Below, piece after piece: positions 44,315 through 52,514 of a stretch of 64,000 nucleotides of DNA. The notes under the pieces were generated by a model. The model searched no databases and was not told the origin of the DNA. It worked only from the letters and a program-made list of their open reading frames with translations. Both the position numbers and the translations under genes were made by a program. The DNA is from Streptomyces luteolus (GTDB lineage: Bacteria > Actinomycetota > Actinomycetes > Streptomycetales > Streptomycetaceae). Position 1 is the first letter of the stretch. Every line of letters starts with the position of its first letter. The DNA lies in assembly GCF_029968015.1 (NCBI RefSeq), contig NZ_JASCIS010000010.1, forward strand, positions 62,001 through 126,000, in the 5' to 3' direction.

Positions 44315-45490
44315 CTAGTCGGTGCCGAGGCCGGAGTCGTAGACGCCGGGCTGGCTCTCGTGCCGCAGCACCTGGTTGAGGAGCTTCAGGTCGTAGATGC
44401 CGCCCAGGTCGGGCTTCTTCAGCAGGCCGGCCTTGACCGCGTGCTGGGCCTGCGTGTCGAGGGTGGCCGCCAGTGGGTCGTCGGTGAACTCGATGGACTT
44501 CCAGGCGGGGTCGATGACCTTCGCGGGCAGCGCCTTGCCGGAGTCCCGCGCGAGGCGGTCGTTGGCCGCGGCCTTGGCGGCGTCCGAGTTCTTCGCGATC
44601 CACGCGTTGGTCTTGACGGTGCCGCGCAGGAAGGCCTCGACGACCTTCGGGTGCTCCTTGAGGAAGCTCTGGGACACGACGATGTTGGTGATCACGAACT
44701 GCTCGTCAGGCCACAGGTCCTTCTCGTCGAACAGTACCTTCGCGCCCTCGTCGACCAGCTTGGACGCGGTCGGCTCGGGCACCCAGGCGCCGTCGAAGGA
44801 GCCCGACCTGTACGCGTCCGGCATGATCTTGTTGTCGGTGCGGACGACGGACACGTCGCCCTTGCCGCTCTGCGCGTCGACCTTCCAGCCCTGCTCGGAG
44901 ACCCAGTTCAGGAAGGCGACGTCCTGGGTGTTGCCCAGCTGGGGCGTGGCGATCGTCTTGCCCTTGACGTCGTCCTTGGACTGGATCTTGTCGGGGTTCA
45001 CGACCAGCTTCACGCCGCCGGAAGCGGCCCCGGAGATGATGCGCAGCCCCTTGCCCGCCGACTTGGTGTAGCCGTTGATCGCCGGCGACGGGCCGATGAA
45101 GCCGATGTCGATCGACTTGGAGACCAGCGCCTCGATCTGCGCGGGCCCGGCGTTGAAGGTGGACGGCGTGATCTGCGTGCCGCCCAACTCCTTCTGCAGG
45201 ATGCCCTTCTCCAGGCCGACGAGGGCCGTGCCGTGGGTGAGGTTCGGGAAGTAGCCGACCTTCACCTCGGAGAGGTCGTCGATCGGCTTGCCCTTGGCGA
45301 CGTTCTGCGTGTCGTCCTTGGCCTGGGAGCCGTAGCCGCAGGAGGTGGCGGCGAAGGCCAGGAGCGGCAGGACGAGGGCCGCGGTGAGCGTACGCCGCAG
45401 CGTGCGGGAGCCCGGGGAATGGGCCTCGCGCGGGCGGTGACCTCGGTGCTCGGCCGGCGTGGCGGCGTCGGTCGGGCGGGTGGCAGGCAC
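44315..45490 (-). CDS. Sulfonate-type ABC transporter binding lipoprotein (SsuA-like)
   Basis: 391 aa from GTG 45490. After a long basic leader, a hydrophobic stretch ends in AATSC, a lipobox. The mature part matches SsuA/TauA-like proteins: VKVGYFPNLTHGTALVGLEK, DIGFIGPSPAINGYTKS, GKTIATPQLGNTQDVAFLNW, GAWVPEPTASKLVDEG. Longer open frame to 45769 is repeat-derived and unlikely to be translated. Placement between cysN and the other importer genes links it to sulfur supply. Confidence 0.9.
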   Translation of the reverse strand: MPATRPTDAATPAEHRGHRPREAHSPGSRTLRRTLTAALVLPLLAFAATSCGYGSQAKDDTQNVAKGKPIDDLSEVKVGYFPNLTHGTALVGLEKGILQKELGGTQITPSTFNAGPAQIEALVSKSIDIGFIGPSPAINGYTKSAGKGLRIISGAASGGVKLVVNPDKIQSKDDVKGKTIATPQLGNTQDVAFLNWVSEQGWKVDAQSGKGDVSVVRTDNKIMPDAYRSGSFDGAWVPEPTASKLVDEGAKVLFDEKDLWPDEQFVITNIVVSQSFLKEHPKVVEAFLRGTVKTNAWIAKNSDAAKAAANDRLARDSGKALPAKVIDPAWKSIEFTDDPLAATLDTQAQHAVKAGLLKKPDLGGIYDLKLLNQVLRHESQPGVYDSGLGTD

Positions 45491-45778
45491 GGGAGGTGGT
45501 CCTCTCGTCGGCCCGGCCCTCACGTCCCCCGAGGAGAGGTGGGGGCGGAGTCCGGGAATTCGGCAGGTCTTCGTCGATGTGACGGGGCGTGTGACGGGGC
45601 GTGTGACGGGGAGTGCGACGGGACGTGTGGCGGGACATGCTGCGGGGCGCGCATGCGGTGCGCGTACGTCATCGCGCACATCGCGCACATCGCGCGACTC
45701 CGCCCGAGCCCGCGCCGAGGGCGCCGCTGCCGATGCGGCCGCCCTCCTTCGCGAACGTCGCGAACACATCGGTACGCA
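45491..45778. repeat. 288-bp gap with 12-bp and 9-bp tandem repeats
   Basis: Between cysN and the binding-protein gene, GTGACGGGGCGT-type 12-mers repeat about four times (about 45579-45635) and CATCGCGCA 9-mers about three times (about 45670-45700). No gene is supported. It is the only long break in the sulfur operon, so a separate promoter for the importer is possible. Confidence 0.7.
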
Positions 45779-47161
45779 TCAGAAGTCCCAGCCCTCGTCG
45801 TCCGCTTCGACGCTGGGCACCGTCTTCGAGGCGAACGAGTCACCCGCCATACCGGCGGCGAGTGTGGTGCCGTCGGCCGGGTCGATCAGCAGGAACGAGC
45901 CGGTGCGGCGGGAGTCCTCGTAGGAGTCGAGGGCGAGCGGCTCGGCGGTGCGCACGCGGACCTGGCCGATGTCGTTGGCGATGAGCTCGCCCGGCTCCGG
46001 GTGCTGGGACAGGTCGTCGAGGGTCAGCCGCGAGGGGATCTCCTTGACGATGGCCTTGACCGTGCGGGTGGTGTGCTTGAGCAGCACCCGCTGGCCGACC
46101 GCGAGGGGGGTGTCGGCCACGTGGCAGACGGTCGCCTCGATGTCCTGGCTGGTGGCCGGGGCGTCCCCGGACGGCACGAGCAGGTCGCCGCGGGAGATGT
46201 CGATGTCGTCCTCGAGGATCAGCGTCACCGACTGCGGCGTCCAGGCCACGTCGACGCTGGTGCCGAGCAGGTCGATCCCGGTGATCTTCGAGCTGCGGCC
46301 CGAGGGCAGGACGGTGACGGACTCGCCGACGCGGAACGTGCCGGCGGCGATCTGGCCGGCGTAGCCGCGGTAGTCGGGGTGGTCGGCGGTCTGCGGCCGG
46401 ATCACGTACTGGACGGGGAACCGCGCATGGCAGGTCGCCAGGTCGTGGCTGACCGGAACGGTCTCCAGGTGTTCGAGGACCGTCGGGCCGCCGTACCAGT
46501 CCATGTTCGCGGACGGCTCCACCACGTTGTCACCGGCGAGCGCGGAGATCGGGACGGCGGTGATCTCCGGGACGCCCAACTCGGAGGCGTAGGTGGTGAA
46601 TTCCTCGGCGATCTCGGCGAAGACGGGCTCGGCGTAGTCGACGAGGTCCATCTTGTTGACCGCGAGCACCACGTGCGGCACCCGAAGGAGCGCGGCCAGG
46701 GCGGCGTGCCGGCGGGTCTGCTCGACGACACCGTTGCGGGCGTCGACGAGGATCACGGTCAGCTCGGCGGTGGAGGCGCCGGTGACCATGTTCCGCGTGT
46801 ACTGCACGTGCCCGGGGGTGTCGGCGAGGATGAACCGGCGCCGCGGCGTGGCGAAGTAGCGGTAGGCGACGTCGATCGTGATGCCCTGCTCCCGCTCGGC
46901 GCGCAGGCCGTCGGTGAGCAGCGCAAGGTCGGGCTCGGCGGCACCGCGGTTGCGGGAGGCCAGCTCGACGGCCTCCAGCTGGTCGGTGAGGACCGACTTG
47001 GAGTCGTGAAGGAGGCGTCCGACGAGGGTGGACTTGCCGTCGTCGACGGAACCGGCCGTCGCGAAGCGCAGCAGGGTCGTCGCCGACAGATCGGCCAGTC
47101 CGGCCAACTGTGCCGCGTCGGCCGTGTCGGCGGGGCCGGCGTTTTCGGCGTGCGTGCTCAT
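45779..47161 (-). CDS. cysN: Sulfate adenylyltransferase large subunit (GTPase)
   Basis: 460 aa EF-Tu-like GTPase that drives ATP sulfurylase. G motifs: GSVDDGKSTLVGRLL near residue 37, DTPGHVQYTRNMVTG near 114 and NKMDL near 170; the C-terminal beta-barrels follow. It is not fused to an APS kinase domain, matching the separate cysC. The start ATG directly abuts the cysD stop with no gap, so the subunits should be translated together. Confidence 0.96.
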   Translation of the reverse strand: MSTHAENAGPADTADAAQLAGLADLSATTLLRFATAGSVDDGKSTLVGRLLHDSKSVLTDQLEAVELASRNRGAAEPDLALLTDGLRAEREQGITIDVAYRYFATPRRRFILADTPGHVQYTRNMVTGASTAELTVILVDARNGVVEQTRRHAALAALLRVPHVVLAVNKMDLVDYAEPVFAEIAEEFTTYASELGVPEITAVPISALAGDNVVEPSANMDWYGGPTVLEHLETVPVSHDLATCHARFPVQYVIRPQTADHPDYRGYAGQIAAGTFRVGESVTVLPSGRSSKITGIDLLGTSVDVAWTPQSVTLILEDDIDISRGDLLVPSGDAPATSQDIEATVCHVADTPLAVGQRVLLKHTTRTVKAIVKEIPSRLTLDDLSQHPEPGELIANDIGQVRVRTAEPLALDSYEDSRRTGSFLLIDPADGTTLAAGMAGDSFASKTVPSVEADDEGWDF

Positions 47162-48100
47162 TTAGAAGTACCCCTCGCGCTTGCGGTCTTCCATCGCGGC
47201 CTCGGACATCTTGTCGTCGGCGCGGGTGGCGCCCCGCTCGGTGAGCCGGGACGCGGCGATCTCGGTGATCACGGCCTGCAGGGTGTCGGCGTCGGAGTCG
47301 ACGGCGCCGGTGCAGGACATGTCGCCGACCGTGCGGTAGCGCACCTGGCGCTTCTCGACCGGCTCGTCCTCGCGCGGCCCGCCCCACTCGCCGGCGGTCA
47401 GCCACATCCCCGACCGGGAGAACACCTCACGCTCGTGCGCGAAGTAGATCTGCGGCAGCTCGATGTCCTCGCGGGCGATGTACTGCCACACGTCCAGCTC
47501 GGTCCAGTTGGACAGCGGGAAGACGCGGACGTGCTCGCCGGGGGCGTGCCGGCCGTTGTAGAGCTGCCACAGCTCGGGGCGCTGGCGGCGCGGGTCCCAC
47601 TGCGAGAACTCGTCGCGCAGGGAGAACACCCGCTCCTTCGCGCGGGCCTTCTCCTCGTCGCGGCGGCCGCCGCCGAACACCGCGTCGAAGCGGTGCTGCT
47701 GGATGGCCTCGGTCAGCGGCACGGTCTGCAGCGGGTTGCGGGTGCCGTCGGGGCGCTCGCGCAGCTTGCCCGCGTCGATGTACTCCTGCACGGAGGCGAC
47801 GTGCAGCCGAAGGCCGTGCTCGGCCACCACACGGTCGCGGTAGTCGAGGACCTCGGGGAAGTTGTGCCCGGTGTCCACGTGCAGCAGCGAGAAGGGGATC
47901 GCCGCGGGGGCGAACGCCTTCAGGGCCAGGTGCAGCATGACGATGGAGTCCTTGCCGCCGGAGAAAAGGATCACCGGCCGCTCGAACTCACCCGCCACCT
48001 CACGGAAGATGTGCACGGCCTCGGACTCCAGGGCGTCCAAGTGGCTGAGCGCGTAAGGGCTGTCGGTCTCCTCCGACAGCAAGGGCGCGGTGGTCGTCAT
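47162..48100 (-). CDS. cysD: Sulfate adenylyltransferase small subunit
   Basis: 312 aa PP-loop enzyme forming adenosine 5'-phosphosulfate from ATP and sulfate with CysN. The PP loop is LFSGGKDSIVMLHLALKAF near residue 45, followed by LLHVDTGHNFPEV, AVFGGGRRDEEKARAKER and SNWTELDVWQYI. It overlaps the cysC stop by four bases (ATGA). Confidence 0.97.
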   Translation of the reverse strand: MTTTAPLLSEETDSPYALSHLDALESEAVHIFREVAGEFERPVILFSGGKDSIVMLHLALKAFAPAAIPFSLLHVDTGHNFPEVLDYRDRVVAEHGLRLHVASVQEYIDAGKLRERPDGTRNPLQTVPLTEAIQQHRFDAVFGGGRRDEEKARAKERVFSLRDEFSQWDPRRQRPELWQLYNGRHAPGEHVRVFPLSNWTELDVWQYIAREDIELPQIYFAHEREVFSRSGMWLTAGEWGGPREDEPVEKRQVRYRTVGDMSCTGAVDSDADTLQAVITEIAASRLTERGATRADDKMSEAAMEDRKREGYF

Positions 48101-48696
48101 GCCAGACCCCTTTCCGTGAGCAGCGCATGCAGCGCCGCCGCTGACTCCTGCACGGTCTGCTGGTGCGACTCGATCCGCAGATCCGGCGAATCGGGCTCTT
48201 CGTACGGGTCGTCGACACCCGTCAGGCCGGTCATCTCACCGGCTGCCTGCTTGGCGTACAGCCCCTTCACGTCCCGCTCCGAGCACACCTCGACAGGCGT
48301 GGCGACATGCACCTCGACATACGCGGTGCCCTCGCCCTGGTGGCGCTTGCGCACCGCCTCGCGGCTGTCGGAGTACGGGGCGATGACCGGCACGAGGGCC
48401 TTCACACCGTTGGCGGCGAGCAGTTCGGCGACGAAGCCGATGCGCTGCACATTGGTGTGCCGGTCCTCGCGGCTGAAGCCGAGACCCGCGGAGAGGAACT
48501 CGCGGATCTCGTCGCCGTCGAGCACCTCGACGGCGTGGCCTTCACTGCGCAGACGGCCCGCCAACTCGTGGGCGATGGTGGTCTTTCCGGCGCTCGGCAG
48601 ACCGGTGAGCCAGATGGTGGCCCCGGTCGTGGCGGGCGCGGCGGTGGCAGCGGAGGCTGCGCCGGCGGTCACGTGTGTCTCCTGGTTGTCGGTCAT
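48097..48696 (-). CDS. cysC: Adenylylsulfate kinase
   Basis: 199 aa kinase making PAPS from APS. Walker A is LTGLPSAGKTTIAHELAGRL near residue 35, then EVLDGDEIREFLSAGLGFS and GVDDPYEEPDSPDLRI. ATG 48696 overlaps the cysH stop by four bases. Its presence beside an iron-sulfur type CysH means both APS and PAPS may be made; PAPS may also serve sulfotransferases. Confidence 0.96.
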   Translation of the reverse strand: MTDNQETHVTAGAASAATAAPATTGATIWLTGLPSAGKTTIAHELAGRLRSEGHAVEVLDGDEIREFLSAGLGFSREDRHTNVQRIGFVAELLAANGVKALVPVIAPYSDSREAVRKRHQGEGTAYVEVHVATPVEVCSERDVKGLYAKQAAGEMTGLTGVDDPYEEPDSPDLRIESHQQTVQESAAALHALLTERGLA

Positions 48697-49406
48697 CCGT
48701 GCAGCCCGCATTCCGTCTTGTTGCGGCCGGCCCAGCGGCCGGAGCGGGCGTCCTCGCCCTCCGCCACCCGGCGGGTGCAGGGCGCGCAGCCGATGGACGG
48801 ATAGCCGTCCATGAGCAGCGGGTTGGTGAGTACGCCGTGTTCGGCCACGTAGGCGTCCACGTCGTCCTGGGTCCAGCGGGCGATCGGCGCGATCTTGACC
48901 TTCCGGCGCTTCTCGTCCCAGCCGACGACCGGCGTGTTCGCGCGGGTCGGCGATTCGTCCCGGCGAAGCCCGGTGGCCCAGGCGTCGTACGCGGCCAGGC
49001 CCTCTTCGAGGGGCTTGACCTTGCGCAGCGCGCAGCACAGGTCGGGGTCGCGGTCGTGCAGCTTCGGCCCGTACTCCGCGTCCTGTTCGGCGACGGTCTG
49101 GCGGGGCGTCAGGGTGATCAGGTTGACGTCGAGGACCGCGTCCACGGCGTCGGCGGTGCCGATGGTCTCGGGGAAGTGGTAGCCGGTGTCGAGGAACACC
49201 ACGTCCACGCCGGGCATGGCGCGCGAGGCCAGGTGGGCGACGACCGCGTCCTCCATCGACGAGGTCACGCAGAAACGCTTGCCGAAGGTGTGCGCGGCCC
49301 ACCCGAGGATCTCCAGGGGGGAGGCCTCCTCCAGTTCACGACCGGCCCGCTCGGCGAGCTCCTTGAGTTCGTCGGCGGTACGTCCCTGAGCCTGAGCAGT
49401 CGTCAT
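48693..49406 (-). CDS. cysH: Iron-sulfur type (phospho)adenylylsulfate reductase
   Basis: 237 aa reductase converting activated sulfate to sulfite. The four-cysteine pattern that binds a 4Fe-4S cluster is present: DLCCALRKVKPL near residue 130 and IGCAPCTRRV near residue 215. The catalytic Cys is in NKTECGLHG at the C-terminus. The cluster indicates preference for APS over PAPS. ATG 49406 overlaps the upstream small gene by four bases; the longer frame to 49523 only re-reads that gene. Confidence 0.95.
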   Translation of the reverse strand: MTTAQAQGRTADELKELAERAGRELEEASPLEILGWAAHTFGKRFCVTSSMEDAVVAHLASRAMPGVDVVFLDTGYHFPETIGTADAVDAVLDVNLITLTPRQTVAEQDAEYGPKLHDRDPDLCCALRKVKPLEEGLAAYDAWATGLRRDESPTRANTPVVGWDEKRRKVKIAPIARWTQDDVDAYVAEHGVLTNPLLMDGYPSIGCAPCTRRVAEGEDARSGRWAGRNKTECGLHG

Positions 49407-49603
49407 ATCTCGTCCCCTCCACCGTCGTTGTGCGTGAGACCACCGTCGTTGTGCGTGAGACCCCGGGTGAGCAACCCGAGGAACTTCAGTTGGAAGGCCC
49501 GGTTGCAGGCCGCGCACTCCCACGCGCCGTGGCCGGACTCGTGGGGGCGCAGATCCTCGTCACCGCAGTACGGGCAGTAGAACGGCGCGGCGCGCTCGCT
49601 CAC
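49403..49603 (-). CDS. Small zinc-ribbon-like protein in the sulfur operon
   Basis: 66 aa. Two CxxC pairs (FYCPYCGDEDL and WECAACNRAFQL) suggest one zinc or iron-sulfur site. GTG 49603 has AAGGAGG four bases upstream and overlaps the preceding mini-ORF by four bases; its own stop overlaps cysH by four bases. Near the C-terminus the heptad GLTHNDG occurs twice from a 21-bp duplication at about 49421-49462. The fixed position between sulfite reductase and cysH suggests a helper for one of them. Function unknown. Confidence 0.85.
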   Translation of the reverse strand: MSERAAPFYCPYCGDEDLRPHESGHGAWECAACNRAFQLKFLGLLTRGLTHNDGGLTHNDGGGDEI

Positions 49604-49695
49604 GGTGCCTCCTTGTTCGCTTCTCCGCCCACGCGGCGCAGAGGTGCGGGCTTCGTCGCCGTGTGCGGGCTGGCGGCCGCGTGCGCGTCGCTCAC
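49600..49695 (-). CDS. 31-codon linking ORF between sulfite reductase and the zinc-ribbon gene
   Basis: A 31-aa frame starts at GTG 49695, four bases inside the end of the sulfite reductase gene, and ends in a TGA overlapping the next GTG by four bases. It reads VSDAHAAASPHTATKP... and has no recognised domain. Both junctions are GTGA. Its final codons contain the AAGGAGG ribosome site of the next gene. It may be a small protein or only a coupling device that keeps ribosomes on the message. Confidence 0.5.
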   Translation of the reverse strand: MSDAHAAASPHTATKPAPLRRVGGEANKEAP

Positions 49696-51389
49696 TTGAG
49701 AGCCTCCTCGGGGGCGCGCGCCGTCCAAGTGGCGAACCGCTCGCCCTCCTCGCGCTCCGACTGGAAGCGCTTGACGACGCGCTCGATGTAGTCGGGCAGC
49801 TCGTCGGCGGTCACCTTCAGGCCGCGGACCTTGCGGCCGAACCCGGCCTCAAGGCCGAGCGCGCCGCCGAGGTGCACCTGGTAGCCCTCGACCTGCTCGC
49901 CCTGGTCGTTGAGCATGAGCTGGCCCTTGAGGCCGATGTCGGCGACCTGGATACGGGCGCAGGCGTTGGGGCAGCCGTTGATGTTGATGGTGATCGGCTC
50001 GTCGAAGTCCGGCACGCGGCGCTCCAGTTCGTCGATGAGCGAGGCGCCACGGGCCTTGGTCTCGACGATGGCGAGCTTGCAGAACTCGATGCCGGTGCAG
50101 GCCATGGTGCCGCGCCGGAACGCCGACGGGCGCACGGTCAGATCGAGCGCTTCGAGCGCCTCGGTCAACGGCTCGACCTGCACCTCGTCCACGTCGAGCA
50201 CGATCATCTTCTGCTCGACGGTGGTGCGCAGGCGGCCCGAGCCGTGGGCCTCGGCGATCTCCGCGATCTTGGTGAGCGTCGCGCCGTCGACCCGGCCGAC
50301 GCGCGGCGCGAAGCCGACGTAGAACTTGCCGTCCTGCTGGCGGTGCACGCCGACGTGGTCGCGCCACTTGGCCACGGGCTGGGCGGGCGCGGGGCCGTCG
50401 ACCAGCTCGCGCTTCAGGTACTCGTCCTCCAAGACCTGGCGGAACTTCTCCGTGCCCCAGTCGGCGAGCAGGAACTTCAGGCGGGCGCGGGTGCGCAGGC
50501 GGCGGTAGCCGTAGTCACGGAAGATCGAGATGACGCCCTCGAAGACCTCCGGGACCTCGTCGAGCGGCACCCAGGCGTCGAGGCGCTGGCCGATCTTCGG
50601 GTTGGTGGAGAGTCCGCCACCCACCCAGAGGTCGAACCCGGGCCCGTGCTCGGGGTGTTCGACGCCGACGAAGGCGACGTCGTTGATCTCGTGCGCCACG
50701 TCCAGGAGCGGCGAGCCGGAGATCGCGGACTTGAACTTGCGCGGCAGGTTGGAGAAGGCCGGGTTGCCGATGACGCGGCGGTGGATCTCCTCCATGGCGG
50801 ACGTGCCGTCGATGATCTCGTCCTCGGCGATCCCGGCGACGGGCGAGCCGATGATGACGCGCGGGGTGTCACCGCAGGCCTCGGTGGTGGACAGGCCGAC
50901 CTCTTCTAGGCGCCGCCAGATCTCCGGCACGTCCTCGATGCGGATCCAGTGGTACTGGACGTTCTGCCGGTCGGTGATGTCGGCGGTGCCGCGGGCGAAC
51001 TCCTCGGAGATCTCGCCGATCACCCGCAGCTGCTGGGTGGTGAGGCGGCCGCCGTCGATGCGCACGCGCAGCATGAAGTACTTGTCGTCCAGCTCCTCCG
51101 GCTCCAGGACCGCGGTCTTGCCGCCGTCGATCCCGGGCTTGCGCTGGGTGTAGAGGCCCCACCAGCGCATCCGGCCGCGCAGGTCCTGGGGGTCGATCGA
51201 GTCGAAACCACGCTTGGAGTAGATCGTCTCAATGCGTGTCCGCACATTGAGACCGTCGTCGTCCTTCTTGAACTGCTCGTTGCCGTTGAGCGGGGTGAAG
51301 TGCCCCACGGCCCACTGGCCCTCACCACGGTGACGGCTCGCCTTGCGTCGGGGCGCTGCTGAGACGGGCTTCTCAGGGGTTGCGGCCAT
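49692..51389 (-). CDS. sir: Ferredoxin-type sulfite reductase (siroheme, 4Fe-4S)
   Basis: 565 aa enzyme reducing sulfite to sulfide with six electrons. The cluster/siroheme ligands are visible as ACTGIEFCKLAIVETK (C-x5-C) and INGCPNACARIQ (C-x3-C). Two sulfite/nitrite reductase half-domains repeat: DGGRLTTQQLRVIGEISEEF near residue 105 and GSGRLRTTVEQKMIVLDVD near 400. The operon context with cysH and a sirohydrochlorin chelatase favours sulfite over nitrite. ATG 51389 has AAGGACG upstream. A leader peptide gene lies 148 bases before it. Confidence 0.94.
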   Translation of the reverse strand: MAATPEKPVSAAPRRKASRHRGEGQWAVGHFTPLNGNEQFKKDDDGLNVRTRIETIYSKRGFDSIDPQDLRGRMRWWGLYTQRKPGIDGGKTAVLEPEELDDKYFMLRVRIDGGRLTTQQLRVIGEISEEFARGTADITDRQNVQYHWIRIEDVPEIWRRLEEVGLSTTEACGDTPRVIIGSPVAGIAEDEIIDGTSAMEEIHRRVIGNPAFSNLPRKFKSAISGSPLLDVAHEINDVAFVGVEHPEHGPGFDLWVGGGLSTNPKIGQRLDAWVPLDEVPEVFEGVISIFRDYGYRRLRTRARLKFLLADWGTEKFRQVLEDEYLKRELVDGPAPAQPVAKWRDHVGVHRQQDGKFYVGFAPRVGRVDGATLTKIAEIAEAHGSGRLRTTVEQKMIVLDVDEVQVEPLTEALEALDLTVRPSAFRRGTMACTGIEFCKLAIVETKARGASLIDELERRVPDFDEPITININGCPNACARIQVADIGLKGQLMLNDQGEQVEGYQVHLGGALGLEAGFGRKVRGLKVTADELPDYIERVVKRFQSEREEGERFATWTARAPEEALK

Positions 51390-51537
51390 GGTTGCTACGT
51401 CCTTCGGGACTACGGGAAAGCGGCTCTGACCAGCGCATACGGGCATGAGGGCGGTGCATTTCGACAGCTGCGCGCGCCCTTGCGCGTAAGGGGTGGTGTC
51501 AGATCAGGAAAAGGGAATGCGGCGTTGTGCTGAGAGG

Positions 51538-51621
51538 TCAGCGCGCCAGACAGATCGCGCTGGACATGCGGCCGAGGTCGACGTGGCGCCGACTCACCAA
51601 GGCAATTCCAGCTCGAGACAT
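51538..51621 (-). CDS. Sulfur-operon leader peptide
   Basis: 27 codons from ATG 51621: begins MSRAGIALVSRRHVDLGR and ends SSAICLAR. I recognise this as the short conserved peptide placed before sulfur-assimilation and sulfur-transport genes in many Streptomyces, often annotated only as putative leader peptide. The single Cys is four residues from the end. It precedes the sulfite reductase by 148 untranslated bases, which suits control by attenuation responding to cysteine supply; that mechanism is inferred. Confidence 0.85.
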   Translation of the reverse strand: MSRAGIALVSRRHVDLGRMSSAICLAR

Positions 51622-51749
51622 GACGGAAGCGTTGCATGGGCCTTTAGACTCAGTCCAGCTCTGTCCGTAGTTTGGACGAGATCGTCTCACATTACGAACG
51701 CTGTGGCCTGGGTCACTCGGCGACCTGCACGAGTGGTCGGGGACGGGGA

Positions 51750-52313
51750 TCAGGCGCCCGGCCACGGACCCGGTGCCTCGACGGCCGGTTCCTCTTCGAC
51801 CTTCGTGTCGAAGAGCCGGAAGCCGCGCCGCTGATAGTTGGCCATCGCGTGCTCGCCGTCCTCGCTGCAGGTGTGCAGCCAGACCCGCTTCGTCGCCGGA
51901 AGCTCCGGCCAGCGCTCGGCGAGGTCCCAGGCGCGGGCGGTCGCGTACGAGAGCAGATGGCCGCCGATGCGGCGGCCGCGGAAGGCCGGGACGAGACCGA
52001 AGTAGACGATCTCCACGGACCCCTCGTCCTGGGCCTGCAACTCCACGTACCCGGCGGGCGTCCCCTTGTCGTACGCGACCCAGGTCTCGGTGCCGGAGCG
52101 GTCGAGCTGCTCGCGCCACTGCGCGTAGCTGAGGGAGAGCCGGTCGGTCCAGCGGATGTCGCCGCCGACCGCGGTGTAGAGGAAGCGGCTGAACTCCGGC
52201 GACGGCACCTCGGCGCGCACGATGCGCAGGTCGCCCTCCGGCGCGGCGGCCGGGACGAGGTCGTCGGGGGAGGTCTGTTCCAGGGACCAGGTGGTCACGG
52301 TGATGGTGCTCAT
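51750..52313 (-). CDS. GNAT-family N-acetyltransferase
   Basis: 187 aa. The acetyl-CoA binding motif is VYFGLVPAFRGRRIGGHLLS (RGxxIG) near residue 112, followed by VWLHTCSEDGEHAMANYQRRGF, the usual ending of the fold. The acceptor is unknown. It is divergent from otrA and lies upstream of the sulfur operon leader on the same strand but is separated from it by 128 bases containing that operon's promoter. Confidence 0.88.
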   Translation of the reverse strand: MSTITVTTWSLEQTSPDDLVPAAAPEGDLRIVRAEVPSPEFSRFLYTAVGGDIRWTDRLSLSYAQWREQLDRSGTETWVAYDKGTPAGYVELQAQDEGSVEIVYFGLVPAFRGRRIGGHLLSYATARAWDLAERWPELPATKRVWLHTCSEDGEHAMANYQRRGFRLFDTKVEEEPAVEAPGPWPGA

Positions 52314-52437
52314 GGGCTCAGGGAACCATGGGCGCGCCTGCCTGCCAACGGCCGACCTGTGTCGAGGACTGGTCCTCCGTCTCGTACAGCGAGACGATCG
52401 CGGTCCGGCTAATTCGGTTGCCCGCCACTCCCCTATA

Positions 52438-52472
52438 TCGCTGTACTCGCTGTACTCGCTGTACTCGCAGTA
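52438..52472. repeat. 9-bp tandem repeat upstream of otrA
   Basis: TCGCTGTAC units repeat about 3.7 times between the divergent GNAT and otrA genes, 45-75 bases upstream of the otrA leader ORF. Confidence 0.8.
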
Positions 52473-52514
52473 CCGGCCGCCCAGGTGCCCGGCCCCGATC
52501 CGAGGAGAGCAGCA

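Noticed and set aside
43277..48814. An 1845-codon open frame on the plus strand
   Set aside because: It lies antisense to ssuABC-like, cysN, cysD and cysC genes, all with intact catalytic motifs. Long antisense frames are expected where third positions are G/C.
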